In this document: positions 52,561 through 63,414 of the stretch, one piece after another | Layout of the letters: every line of letters begins with the position of its first letter | How positions within the stretch are numbered: position 1 is the first letter of the stretch | NCBI GenBank assembly: GCA_025765615.1 | Contig: JAIVFJ010000169.1 | Coordinates: forward strand, 1 to 64,000 | Direction: 5' to 3' | DNA length: 64,000 nucleotides | Source: Zopfochytrium polystomum | Taxonomy: Eukaryota; Chytridiomycota; Chytridiomycetes; Chytridiales; Chytridiaceae | Notes under the pieces: model-generated | Database searches by the model: none | Told to the model about the DNA's origin: nothing | The model's input: only the letters and a program-made list of their open reading frames with translations | Program-made: the position numbers and the translations under genes

Positions 52561-53457
52561 ATGACCACGGTCGCTTCGCACCAAAAGGAGTACAACTCGC
52601 CGAACCGCTTCGGCGACCCGTCCTTTGACGTTGAAAAAGTAGCTGCCGGCGACAGCCCGGGGGCCGTGTCCAAGGTAGCGCCGTGGCGCAGCACGGCCAT
52701 CAACGACCAAATCCTTATCGACCACCGGGAGATCATGGCGTACTACCGCGAGTTCAAGGCTTTGTCTACGGCGGGCGGCGGCGGGGTTGTCGACCTAGGC
52801 AAGCAGCAGCGCAAGTGGGCGCACCAGATCATTTGGGAGATTGCGCGCCACTCGACTGGAGAGGAGGTGGTCGTGTACCCGCGGCTCGAGAAGGAGGTGC
52901 CGGACGGCGCGCACCTGGCGGACGACGCGCGGCACTCGCACAGCCGCGTGCAAAAGATGCTCAAGGAGCTGGACGGCATGACGGAAAGGGTGGGGACGCC
53001 AGAGTTTTCGGCGGTGTTGGACAAGATTATTGAAGAGCTCAAGGAGCACATTCGGCAGGAGGAGACGGTTGATCTGGTCAAGATGCGCGAGAGGTTCAGG
53101 TTCGACGTCGTGTTCCAACTGAATTTTTCCATTTGTTTATTTTCTGGAGTGGTAACGCTGAATTCTAATACCCAAATGAACTCCAAAAATGATTTCTCCC
53201 CACCTCCTACCCGACCCCGCGCACACAGCTCGGCGGAGCTGGACGAGATGGGGTTGCAGTTCCAGCGCATCAAGATGATGGGACCGACGCACCCGCATCC
53301 GGCGGTCGCGCCGACCAAGTCGGGCACGCTCGAGGCACTGATCGGGATGGCGGCGGCGCCGCTCGACCGGCTACGCGACGCGACGCGCGAGTTTCCCAGC
53401 GCGGACGAGATCCAGCGCGTGCTGCGTGCGGCGACGGTGGTCGCCGCCGAGGAGTAG
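52561..53457 (+). CDS. Single hemerythrin (HHE) domain protein, paralogue of the preceding gene
   Basis: Two exons, 52561-53093 and 53229-53457, 253 residues. HHE helices: LIDHREIMAYYREF, ARHSTGEEVVVYPRLEK, HSHSRVQKML and HIRQEETVDL. These are followed in exon 2 by FQRIKMMGPTHPHP and REFPSADEIQRVL, which match the corresponding segments of the double-domain gene. The intron occupies the same place as in the upstream gene, phase 2, after the MRE/MKK helix. The shared intron and order show tandem duplication. The ATG chosen is the only one in frame. Confidence 0.85.
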   Translation: MTTVASHQKEYNSPNRFGDPSFDVEKVAAGDSPGAVSKVAPWRSTAINDQILIDHREIMAYYREFKALSTAGGGGVVDLGKQQRKWAHQIIWEIARHSTGEEVVVYPRLEKEVPDGAHLADDARHSHSRVQKMLKELDGMTERVGTPEFSAVLDKIIEELKEHIRQEETVDLVKMRERFRFDVVFQLNFSICLFSGVVTLNSNTQMNSKNDFSPPPTRPRAHSSAELDEMGLQFQRIKMMGPTHPHPAVAPTKSGTLEALIGMAAAPLDRLRDATREFPSADEIQRVLRAATVVAAEE

Positions 53458-54065
53458 AGAGAGTGTGTGTGTGTGTGTAATGTGTGACGCGCGTGAGAGT
53501 GGCAGGCAGCGGGGCACGTGGCGAATGGTTTTTTCCAATATTTGCAGCCAGTTGTTTGTTTGTCTTTGAAAACAGATTTGCGGAAGAATCGAGAGGCACG
53601 TGGGTGAGCCAAGCATTTCTGTCTTACAAATCAGAGCATCAAAAAGACAAAGATTTTCAGTACGTTTTTATCTGCACTCAGCCAGATAGGCAGAGAGACA
53701 GACAAGAGCGACCGCCTGTGTGCCGACAATCAATGCAACGTGGCCTACTCCATATTTGGTGTTTGTCACACACCACTGACCACTGGATTGACCAAATCGG
53801 GCAAACCGTTGGCAACAACAAAGCAGCAGCACTGAAGCAGAGCGCAAATTTGTGAACTTTGGACGGGAAAAATGGTTCCGTTTTCTTCGCTCTCGCTTCC
53901 GGATAAAAAGGGAGCGGGTGGGGAGGGAGAGGGCAGTATTAACGAATACAGTAATCTTTTGTCCAACCTCAATCAAAAGGGCTTGTGTAGTTGCACCTCT
54001 CAACCCCTCAGAACCTCTACCTTTCCCCTACCCTAATAGTCAAAAACATCAGCAACCAGCCAACC
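53458..54065. other. Intergenic
   Basis: Upstream of the EXORDIUM-like gene. GT repeat at 53464-53478. ATAAAAAGGG at 53903-53912, about 155 bases upstream of the next start codon, is a weak TATA candidate. No gene is seen. Confidence 0.5.
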
Positions 54066-54841
54066 ATGAAGCTCAACCTCATCGTCTCGTGCATCGCCGC
54101 CGCCGCCGCCGCGCTCGTCTCGCCCGTCGCCGCCCTCACCGAGCTGACCGACGCCGCCATTGTCACCTACCCGCGCCCCAACGCCGTCCACCTCATGCAG
54201 GGCGCCGCCGTCGACGCCGCCGCCTCGGTCAAGTACACCATCTCCGAGCCCGCCCAGCCCGCTAATCCCCCGCCCATCACCTACCGTGGCGGTACGTTTG
54301 CCAAAATGAGTTCCTTCCCACCCCATCCCCTCCTCTCTTTCAAGTTCTCTCCTCCCCCCGCGTCGTCTTTTCTAAAACTCGATCCATCCCATTTCTTCCC
54401 GCTTCCACTCCAGGCAAGGTCATGGCCAACGGCATCAACATCTACTCCATCTTCTACGGCAACCACTCCAACAGCACGCGCACGATCGTGCAAAACTTTA
54501 TCAAGGGCCTCGGCGGCAGCGACTGGTGGACCGTGTCCAAGACCTACACCGGCAGCAACGGCGCCATCAACGGCAACATCGCCTGGGTCGACTCGTTCAA
54601 CGACAACTACTCGCGCGGAAAGAACCTCGCCAGCGGAAGCATGAACACCATCATCAACGCTGCGGTCACCGCAAAGAAGTGGCCCAAGGACGCGAACGGC
54701 ATTTACGTCGTGTTTGTCGCGAACGACGTGGCAGAATCGTCGAGCAACGGCGGGTTCTGCACGGACTACTGCGGGTGTGTGGGGTTTTTTTTTTTTTTTT
54801 TTTTTTTTTTGAGCTGCACTTTCTTGTCTTGCAAACGTGCT

Positions 54842-54873
<32 letters not shown>

Positions 54874-55319
54874 AACACCCAAACACAACAAACCACAGCT
54901 ACCACGGCATCACGTCCACCAACAGCCTCAAATTCAGCATGGTCGGCGACCCCACACGGTGCCCCGGCACGCTGCCCCCCCCAGGCGCCTCCAAGGGCAC
55001 GGCCGGCTGCATGCCTCGGTACTGGCGCAACCACACCGAGACTGCGTACTCGGTGAACAAGAACCAGAACGGCGACGGCATGCTCAGCATCCTGGCGCAC
55101 GAGATCGCCGAGACCGCGTCGGACTACGCCAACGCGTGGCGCGACAGCGACGGCGAGGAGAACGGCGACAAGTGCGCGCCGTACTTTTTGTCGGTGCAAG
55201 GGATCGGCGCGACCGACCCGTACGACGGCGCGTTTAACGTTGACTTTGGCGTCAACGGAAAGTACTTGATTCAGTCCATGTGGTCTGCTTCCACCCAGGA
55301 CTGCCGCCTCAAGCAGTAA
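54066..55319 (+). CDS. Secreted EXORDIUM/phi-1 family protein
   Basis: Three exons, 54066-54291, 54414-54774 and 54899-55319, 335 residues. Signal peptide MKLNLIVSCIAAAAAALVS. The phosphate-induced/EXORDIUM domain shows the pattern ITYRGGKVMANGINIYSIFY, WWTVSKTYT, VVFVANDVAESS, GYCG-like FCTDYCG, YHGITS, and the putative metal motif ILAHEIAETASDYANAWRDS, ending in QSMWSASTQDC. The family is best known from plants, where it is apoplastic and growth related; fungal homologues are present but functionally unstudied to my knowledge. Intron 2 holds a 30-base poly-T and a CA repeat. The HE motif suggests zinc binding, which is inference. Confidence 0.85.
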
Positions 55320-55854
55320 AACCCGGTTTTTTCCAATTCTCTCTCCTACCCCTCCTTCTCGTGCCTCAAAAATTTAAAAAATGACCGCTTAATCAGTAAT
55401 CGATCCCCGACCTGAATGCTCTCCTTCCACCCGCGCGAATGCATTCAATGGGCCCACCTTTGTTCTTTCTTGACCGCCTTCCACTTCATGCTCCTCTGCT
55501 TGTTTCTTCCGTTTTTGAACGTTCGGGCGTCGCTCACGTACTACGCCCTGTTCAAAGAAGCGGCAAGATGGAATGGCACAAACAAGCATCTTTCACGTTT
55601 TCCCCCACCTCAAAAATGATGAGTCTATGGTCATTCTGGTGTGCCTACAATAAACAACAGATGTCCTCATTTCAACCGTCCGTTTTTCGCCTCTATGTCT
55701 CCTGTGACAAACGATAAACAAACAATAATGATGAAAATGTTTACAACAAAAAATGAAGAAAGAAACGGGAGGGACGCAACCAGTGAGCAGTGTACAGGGA
55801 GGTCGGGGGTGCTCTAATCCCTTCCCTAAAGGAGCAACAAGCATAGTCCGCCAC
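55320..55854. other. Convergent intergenic region, no gene seen
   Basis: Lies between the 3' ends of the EXORDIUM-like gene and the Zn2Cys6 gene. AATAAACA-type signals near 55650 and 55720. Confidence 0.5.
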
Positions 55855-58800
55855 TCACGCCTCCATCAACGCGACCCCGGCCGCGTACACCTCCGCCATC
55901 CTCTGCAGCAGCGGCTTGCGCCGCTCCAGCCACCGCACCACCTCAAACCCCCAGTTCCCGCGACTGTTCCCTTCCAGCACCGGGCCGGTTTCGCCCCCGC
56001 CGCCGCCGCCGCCAGCCGTCCCCGACCCAGTCACGCTGTTCTGCAAGAACCCGCGCAGCCCGGCCTCGAACCGCTCGACGCACCCGCTGGCGCCCTTGTC
56101 CTTGCGCAGCTTGCAGATCATGACGGTGAACGCGTCGACGCACTGCTCGGCGACGCCGAGGACCTTGAGGAGGCCCGAGTACTCGTACAGCCGCTCGGTG
56201 AGTTCGTCGCGGACAGGCACGCAGGCGGCGAAAGGGTGGAGTGCGGAGCGCGGCGTCGAGTGTCGGCGCTCGACGGACTGGATGGCGACCGTGGCGCTGT
56301 CCAGGAGGAGGAGGGAGGTGAGCCCTTCGAGGGCAAAGTAGAGGAGGATCGCGGGGGTCTGGGGCATTCGGAGGTGGCACGACTGGAGGAGTGTGAACTG
56401 GTGCCCCAGTGTCGTCGAAGCCGCGAGGCTTCGACAGAGGGGGATGGTGTAGTCGGCGTTGAATCGTGGTGCAGTTGGCGGTGGGAGGTACTGTGGTTCT
56501 GGGGGAACGTCGCTTTTGGCCGTTCGGTTGTTGGAGTCGCGGTGCCAAAGCAGAGATTGCCGGTCTTCTTCAAGCCATTCTGCAAGGTCAGCGAGGAACA
56601 TGGCGATTCGGCGGTGGTAAAGTACGCATGCGTTTGCCTGAAAGCCCGAGAAAATGGACAAGGGAATCTCGGACCATATTCCAAAGCTCTCCTGCCGTGA
56701 CAACGTATTTATGAGCCAGTTTTCTTGGACGCATAGATTGAAAGGATGAGGGGCCTCTAGTGGAAAAAGCATAAGCGAGGCGTGAAGTGCGTCTTCCTGA
56801 TGAATCAGCGACGAGTCCGGTAGGAGGACTAGATCCCGACGCGACAGGTCCATGGCGTCAACAGTCAGCTCAATGTGTCGAAGCAACGTAGTTCCAAGGT
56901 GGTCTTTTGGGCCGCGCATAGACTCGTATTGCGCAGCAAGCACTGAAGAATCCGAGTTGCTGAAAAATAGGAGATCACTGCAAATAAAGCTGACACACCG
57001 AGGTGTCCGAGGAATTTGAGAGTCTCGACCGCGAATGGCGGACGCCACTGAGAAAAAAAGATCACAACAAAAAGGACTTTAGAACGTGCATTTGCAAAAC
57101 GAAGAGTAGACTCACTCCGATCCCAAAAGTAGCAGTTGAACCAAGTGCGCCTGCGACTTTCCTTTTCTAGCCATGATCGATCCTTCAGCCAACCGTCATC
57201 TGGATCAATGTTCAACTCGAGGAACATTGCCTGGTGCACAAATGGGGGAGATAAGAGATGGCCATAAAATGTTCGATGAAGGAGGCTTTCGTACCATTCG
57301 ACAAGCCATTCCAAGCCATTGCCATCCCGCGACGTCGTTGGCGAACCCTAGCGATAGGTAGAGGTTAGGAAGACACCAGAAAAATGAACGAGGTGGCATA
57401 CTTACTTAGGGAGTAAAACGACATCACAAGGAAGGCCTGCACGGCCTCAATGCTGGGAGAATCGACAGCCGTCTGGCTAAGTTCTCGGGCGCGATTTCGG
57501 TACCAGTCTGATGCTTCTGTTGGCATGGACATCATGGTACTGGCATGTGTGCAAATGGCCATTCTAGATTGCAACAATAGGGCAAGCGATATATTTAGTT
57601 TCTAACCGAGAGTGTGGCAGTGAGAGGCTCACCTCAAGAAAGGATCGGCAGACTCAATACGCTTCAAATACGACTCGGTGTGAATGAAGGGTACGATGAA
57701 AGGGAGCCGCAAAAACGATACTGCGAGTGTCTTTTCTTCGTTGTCTGGTGCCTCCGGACGACACCACGATGGAGTAAGTGGTGGTGGTGTTGAGGGTGGA
57801 AACGATGAAATTGGCGAGGACTGAGGAAAATGCAGAGCAGGCTGTACGGCTTTTCTCACAGGTGGGGTCGAGCCGCCGTATCCGTAACCACATCCGGGGG
57901 TTGATGTGTGAAACTGAAATGCTTTCAACGACTCGGGTGCACTCATCAGCAGCTGGGGGCGAACAGCGGGATTGATTGTAGGGGCAGTTGCGAATTGGAT
58001 AGCGGGAAGTCGTGGGAACTGGATTGGGGCGCTGGCGCGAGTACACCGTTGATTGTCGGCGCTGCATGGTTCCGCGACGAGTGCAGCCGATTCAACGAGC
58101 GTCGAAGAAGAAGCGGGTGTAAACGATGGCTTCACGTCGACCTGGCTCACAGTGTTTGATGGCGCCACGAGTGAGTGGACATGGAATTGGGCGCCGTTGC
58201 GGTGAGCGGCGAGTTGCCCTTTGCTCCTATCTGGCGCGGCGCCGCCGTTTGAGTCGTCAGCTCGCGACTTTCTGCCGAGGAATACGCAGGACTTGGCGGC
58301 AAGTGGTCCTCGCTTTGAGCAGTTTCCGCATACAGGACGCGCACCGTCGCACTTGATTTTGCGCGATCGGCACGACTCACAAGACCTTGAATTTGGTTTT
58401 GGTTTTGGTTTCGGTTTCGAACTTGGTTAAAATACTGAACGCAGCCCAACGACTTTCAGTGGCAGCAATCAAAAGAGCGAGAGTTTGAGAAAACAGACGA
58501 AGGTGCGGAGTGGAGTAGCGACTGAAAAAAAAAAAAAAAAAAAAAAAAAGAAGAAGCATAAACGGGGTTGTCTGTGCGGGGGTTGCGTGCACCGACTTAC
58601 CATCTGGTGGGAACAATCTTCGCACCGCCAACCAAAGCCTCCACCGTCGAAGGGCTTGTATCAATCATGGTAGTCCACCGCAATTCAGTTCGAGCCTCGG
58701 CGCCTTTCGCCGGCGCTTTCGCCTTTGATGCATCCGACTCGGCGACTGGGGTTTGTGGCATTCGGAGCGGCTGGGTTGATGTCGAAATGTACTTGGACTC

Positions 58801-59232
58801 GTGCGCAGAGTTGAAGACGAAGACGGACGAGGAAGCAGACTGGAACGCCGAGATCGAGCCGGATTTGGCAGCGAGCGATGTCGAAAGGGCGATGAGGGCA
58901 GAGGAGGTCGGGGACGGCGGCGACTGCGAGGATCCAGAGGAGCGGGGTGTGGAGGAGGATGGGGAGGAGGAGGAAAACGAAGGGGAGAAAGCCGTCGTCG
59001 TGCTCTGGGGAGAAGGTGTCGACAAGGCGGGTGCTTCCGGTGGGTGCTGCCTGGGTGGGTGTATTTCGCCGTGCAGTGCAGCTGCTGTGGTGGTGGTGGG
59101 GGTGGTAGTGCTGCTGCCGCTGCCGCTGCTGCTGGTGCTGCTGCGCTGCTCGCCTTCAGCAGCGAATCCAGGGTCGGTGCCGCCCTTTCCGCTGCTGCGG
59201 CCGCGGATTCCGGGGTGGTTCATCATCATCAT
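55855..59232 (-). CDS. Zn2Cys6 fungal transcription factor
   Basis: Six exons: 59232-58601, 58385-57633, 57563-57406, 57347-57295, 57230-57116 and 57047-55855, about 967 residues. The Zn2Cys6 cluster spans exon 1/2: CESCRSRKIKC followed by DGARPVCGNCSKRG and KSC, C-x2-C-x6-C-x6-C-x2-C-x10-C. A basic stretch follows. The middle homology region crosses exons 2 to 6: LRLPFIVPFIHTESYL, EAVQAFLVMSFYSL, GWQWLGMACRM, LELNIDPDDGW and KESRRRTWFNCYFWDR, where fungal_trans domains have the same W-RMA-L and RRR-W-Y-DR blocks. The exon 3/4 join must be phase 1 for this. Exon 1 is Ser/Thr-rich. Likely regulates metabolic or nutrient genes; the target is unknown. A 25-base poly-T is in intron 1. Confidence 0.85.
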
Positions 59233-59506
59233 TCAAGCCACCCGATGATGGTGATGGTGATGGTGGTCGCTCTGAGCAAAAAAGAGCTTCTTTTTCTCTT
59301 TCCAGCCTCAAAGGAACGTTGCTGATAATCGTTCACCAACAGAAGGGATCCCTTCCACGCTTTATTGGTTTCTTGGGAAGACGGTCCAAACGGTCTAAAC
59401 GCAGGCAACTCCTCCCTCCTCACCCCCGGATGGAGGGTCACCGATCGGCGGCCCATGCATGCACGCACATGCCCTTTAGAGCGAAAAACCTTGCGCCCAT
59501 CAACCC

Positions 59507-60192
59507 TCAAATCTTGGACTTCTTCGGGGCCGGCGGCGGAGGCGGGACAAACTTCGTGTGCGGGCCCTCGGCAACCAGCCTCCCCTTCGACCCGTCCTTC
59601 TCCTTTGCAAACAGCTGCGTGTTTGTGAAAAACACCTGCCGCCCCACTTTGGGCACCGTCACCTCGACAAACAGCGTCTCCCCCGGTTTGGCCGCAGAGA
59701 CAAACGTGACGCCGAGGCTGAGCGACACGCCCGGCAGCGGTTCGCGGTCCTGCGAGACGTCGATCAGAAGCTTGGCGATCGTCGACGCGACGTCGATGAT
59801 CGTGCCCAGGCAGCCGCCGTGGATCGTGCCGCCCGGGTTGACCATCGTGGGAGTCACCTGCACGTTGGGAAAAGCAGTGCGGGAGGTGAGCGATGAAACA
59901 AATCGGTAGGAAGGGAGCCACTGTACCTGAATCTCCCAAACGAAGCGACCGTCAGCGTGAGCTTGGACAAACTTGAGGCCATGGAAGATGGCGTGATCCC
60001 AGGCGTTGACCTTTTTTTTTGTTGGATTGGGGAATGGAAGTGGCGACAAGTTGAGTGACGATGGCCCAAACGTTTGCCAGTTGTGGCGGAGCCGCTTCCA
60101 TTCCGACTTACGTTGACTGCGATGGTGGACTGCAGCTGAGTGGCGACGGCACGCTGGCGCTCGATGGGGAACGTGTGGTACGAGGGCGCCAT
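59507..60192 (-). CDS. Hotdog-fold acyl-CoA thioesterase (copy 3)
   Basis: Three exons, 60192-60112, 60010-59927 and 59857-59507, 171 residues. Same three-exon, phase-0 architecture as copy 2. Exon 1 gives MAPSYHTFPIERQRAV, exon 2 HGLKFVQAHADGRFVWEIQ, exon 3 IHGGCLGTIIDVASTIAKLL, SLSLGVTFVSAAKPGETLFV and QVFFTNTQLF. The HGG and following acidic residue (IDVAS) of the THEM4/4HBT group are intact. The last residues are a Pro/Lys tail (PPPPPAPKKSK). Divergent from the upstream 60.2-60.6 kb sequence. Function as acyl-CoA hydrolase; substrate unknown. Confidence 0.88.
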
Positions 60193-60609
60193 GGTCGACA
60201 GTTGGATTCCGTTTTGGATGTACGATATGAGGATTCTCCGCAAAAAAAAAAGCGGGGGTTTGGTGTCAGGGAGCCCACCCTTCTTCTTCGGATTGCTGGA
60301 AACTCCGCGATTTTGGTGAAGACACGTGACCTCCGGATTTTGCGGAACTTGGACTCGAGGGAGGGTGAACTGTCTGAGAGCATCGGCACGGCCAAATGAA
60401 ACGCCGGAGGCAGTTATGACAGCCGCCTCGACAGTATAGCACATCCACCTTGGAGAGCTCCTTTCGCACTTGCTCCAGCCGAAAGTGTATCGTTGTGACT
60501 TCACTCAATAAAATAAATGCTATATTCTGTTGGTTGGGCTCCCCCCCCTCTACCCTTCCGGCGGACGCAGCGGACCACCACCTCCGTTTGACAGCACGGG
60601 GCTCGGCAC
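60193..60609. other. Intergenic, no gene seen
   Basis: Between Ral and thioesterase copy 3, both minus. No domain is recognised. Confidence 0.5.
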
Positions 60610-61281
60610 TCACAGCAGCAAACAGCAGCCCCCCTTCCCATCGCCGTCATCCTTCCCCGCCCCACCGTTCCCACCCGCCCCACCGCCACCCTCCCTCGCC
60701 TCCTTCCTCTCCCTAATCCTCGCGACCAGCATCAAAAACGCCTCGTCTACATTCGTCCTCGTCTTCGCCGACGTTTCCAAGTACTCGCACCCCCAGCTCC
60801 TCGCCCTCTCCTCGGCCTCCTTCGCCGGCACCTTCCTCCCGCCGCCCGCCGCCCCGGCCGCCGCGAGGTCGACCTTGTTGCCGACCAGCAGGAACGGCAC
60901 CCGCTCGTCGTCCAGCACGCGGCAGATCTGCTCGCGGAACTCGACAGTGTGCTCGAAGGACTCGCGCTCGACGACGGAGAAGACGCAGAGGAAGCCCTCG
61001 CCGGAGCGGTAGTAGTTGTCGCGGATCGCGGCGTACTCTTCTTGTCCGGCCGTGTCGAGTATGTCGATGAAGCACTCTTGCGGCGCGCTGCCCCCGCCGC
61101 CGCCGCTCGCTGGGACAGCGCACTTTTTGCGGTACGAGTCGGCTTTGGTCGGGTCGTACTCTTCGATAAAGTCGCCGTACATGAATTGGAGCGTCAGCGC
61201 CGATTTGCCGACGGCGCCCGATCCGACCATGATGATTTTGTGCAGTGGGAGCTCGTGCTTTTGGGGCTGCTTCTTGCCCAT
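60610..61281 (-). CDS. RAL: Ral-type small GTPase with a switch-region insertion
   Basis: Single exon, 223 residues. Ral identity rests on [20 protein letters not shown] (P-loop G20-S27), [12 protein letters not shown] (effector loop), [20 protein letters not shown] (DxxG with the switch II sequence) and [13 protein letters not shown] is at [10 protein letters not shown] and the guanine motif SAK in [10 protein letters not shown]. Residues 57-67 ([11 protein letters not shown]) are an insertion between the effector strand and the DxxG strand, absent from canonical Ral. The C-terminus is Gly/Asp-rich and ends CCLLL, a CAAX box predicting geranylgeranylation. Ral acts with exocyst and vesicle traffic. 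The gene is intronless, unlike its neighbours. Confidence 0.9.
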   Translation of the reverse strand: MGKKQPQKHELPLHKIIMVGSGAVGKSALTLQFMYGDFIEEYDPTKADSYRKKCAVPASGGGGGSAPQECFIDILDTAGQEEYAAIRDNYYRSGEGFLCVFSVVERESFEHTVEFREQICRVLDDERVPFLLVGNKVDLAAAGAAGGGRKVPAKEAEERARSWGCEYLETSAKTRTNVDEAFLMLVARIRERKEAREGGGGAGGNGGAGKDDGDGKGGCCLLL

Positions 61282-61541
61282 CTTTGGAGATGGCCGGGCG
61301 GGGGGAACTGGATGAACTGGCGGGCTGTGTGAATACTCGGCGACCGTGAAGACGATGAGAGGTCTTAAAAATCAACAGACCTTCACTTCTTAGACAATTC
61401 AAGCCCGACAAGTTGGTCACGGCTAAGGGAAGTCATTCCGGTTGTGCAAGTTTGCAATGTATTTTAAAACGAGTGGGAGCCCTTCTACAAATAGAATAGC
61501 GGCTCGAACATGCTGGTGCCAGTGTATCACTTTGAATCAAA
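61282..61541. other. Short convergent/intergenic stretch
   Basis: About 260 bases between Ral and LYS9. No gene is seen. Confidence 0.5.
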
Positions 61542-63063
61542 TCAAGCAATGATCTCATCCACCATTTTGATGCCTTCAGCCTCGAGCTTCTCGAGCAGCG
61601 GAGCGACAAGCTCCATGTCCATCGGCGCCACAACTCCCTTGCGGGTGATGACACCGTCCAGGATCAGTTGCGTTGCAATACCACACGGAACGCCGACCGT
61701 CGTCGCCATGGCAGAGTCACCATGGGGGACACCAAACCAGAGGCCAGTCGAGGTGCGGATCTCCTTCTTGTTTGTGGCAGGGTATTCAACGTCGAATCGG
61801 TGCTGGAGCATGACCATGTCGCGCTCGCCAGGAGCGTACATCATCTTGCTCTCGAGGGTGGCGCACAGGGTGTCCAGCATGGTGCCCCGGCGGTGAACGG
61901 GAGTCTCGGAGAACATGCCGAGCCACTTCATACCGTACAGGACGTTTTCAGCGTTGCTGCCGGATAGCTCGGCTTTCGCCTTGACCGCCGCCTCGAGGTC
62001 AGCGTCCGACGCGTTGGCTGCAGCGCCTGCGGCGGTGATTAGGAGCGAGCGCCAGGTGATGTCCTTGGCTTCCGGCTTGAGCGCTTCGACGGGTGCGTCG
62101 TCCAAGAAACCGAGGCGGACGAGCGCCTCGATGAACCGCGGGAAGCCCTGGTAGCGCAGGGTGCCGCGAATGACGGTCTGGGATTCGGGGATGTTGTAGC
62201 GTTCTCCGTAGCCGGTGGAGTCGCGGTTGGGGTAGCCCTCGAAGGCGAAAGCCGGGTAGATGGGGATGGGCTTGGCAGAGGCCATGAGCTTCGGACCTGG
62301 GATCTCCACAACTTTGCCCCCGTCAATGTACTTGGCGTTGTTTCGAAGAGCGAGAAGCACGCCACGAGAAGACCACGAGAACTTGTAGCCGAGAGGGTTG
62401 TTTGAGCATTCTGGGGCTGGAAGACCGCCGCAGAAGGATGTGAAGGATTTGATCTGAACAGAAAAGCACGTCAGGGCGCCGATGTGGTGCGAGCGATGCA
62501 TAACGAGACAGCGACACTTGCCTGTCCACCCGCTTTGTGCACTTCGTCGATGATTTTGATGGCGTAGAGGTGGTCGATTCCGGGATCCACACCTATCTCG
62601 TTAAACACGGTTATGCCCGCGGCTTTGGCACTGGAAGCGCCGCGTTAGGTTCTGTGATTAATCATCGACGAAACGGGTTCAACTTACGCCTCATCGTATT
62701 CAAACATCGCCGGCGAGACGTAAGAAGTCGTGACGACGTGCTTCTTGTGCTTGACGGCAGCCTTGATAACGCGAGCGTGGTGGGTGTAGGGGATCAGACT
62801 GTGGGAGGAACCAATTAGGCCTTGTGGAGGGCACTGAAGAAGCCGTTTTTGACGCACCTGATAACCAGATCGTGCTGCGCGACTGCAGCCTCCAGCTCGG
62901 CATCGTTGTTCACGTCCAGGGCGATGGCTGACGCGTTCGATTTGCCGGCGACCAAGGATTCGACGATCTGCACGCGGCGGGCGGCTGATAGAAGGAGAGT
63001 AAAGCGGTTAAGGTTTGATGAATGGGATGAAGTGCCGACGTCTGAGATGAGGAGTCGCACACA

Positions 63064-63100
<37 letters not shown>

Positions 63101-63195
63101 TTACCGACAGTAACGTGATTCTCCTGGCGACGCAGGAGGTAGTTGAGGCAAGGTCCTGCCACGTAGCCGGAGCCGAGGAGAAGGATGCGAGGCAT
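61542..63195 (-). CDS. LYS9: Saccharopine reductase (LYS9), lysine biosynthesis
   Basis: Five exons: 63195-63105, 62984-62858, 62798-62688, 62630-62522 and 62453-61542, 449 residues, close to the yeast Lys9 length of 446. It makes saccharopine from aminoadipate semialdehyde and glutamate in the alpha-aminoadipate pathway. The Rossmann loop is LLLGSGYVAGPCLNYLL (residues 5-21). Conserved blocks are VVTTSYVSPAMFEYDEA, GVDPGIDHLYAIKIIDE, KSFTSFCGGLPAPECSNNPL, GYPNRDSTGYGERYNI and WLGMFSETPVHRRGTMLDTL. The intron after exon 4 begins GCAAGT and is GC-AG; a GT two bases later would break the frame. A CA microsatellite sits in intron 1 (63058-63097). Confidence 0.93.
63058..63097. repeat. CA microsatellite in LYS9 intron 1
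   Basis: About 20 CA repeat units within the first LYS9 intron. Confidence 0.9.
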
Positions 63196-63239
63196 TGTGT
63201 AGAGAGTGTCGGAGTGGTTCCTTTCTTTCTTTCTTTCTT

Positions 63240-63263
63240 CTTTTTTTTTTTTTTTTTTTTTTT
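63240..63263. repeat. Poly-T tract upstream of LYS9
   Basis: A 24-base poly-T follows a TTTC repeat just upstream of the LYS9 start codon, in the region shared with the FHA gene. Confidence 0.9.
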
Positions 63264-63414
63264 TGAGGGGGGGTTTTCTCTTTGACGGCCGAGAGATGAG
63301 ATTTTCTTGTGAAAGTGAAAATAACGAAGTTGTAACAATCCTTTGGCCCCGCGGAGCGGGATTACAGTCGGACCGACCAAGTCAGCGAGCGAGAACGCGC
63401 AACCTTCGCCACAC

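Noticed and set aside
57200..57400. Frame of the Zn2Cys6 gene exon 4 starting with GSPTTSRDGNGLEW
   Set aside because: The alternative frame RFANDVAGWQWLGMACRM matches the fungal regulatory domain and the intron phases, so it was used instead.
58390..58430. TTTTGG/TTTCGG repeats resembling telomeric sequence
   Set aside because: They lie inside the first intron of the Zn2Cys6 gene and have irregular unit length; no telomere context.
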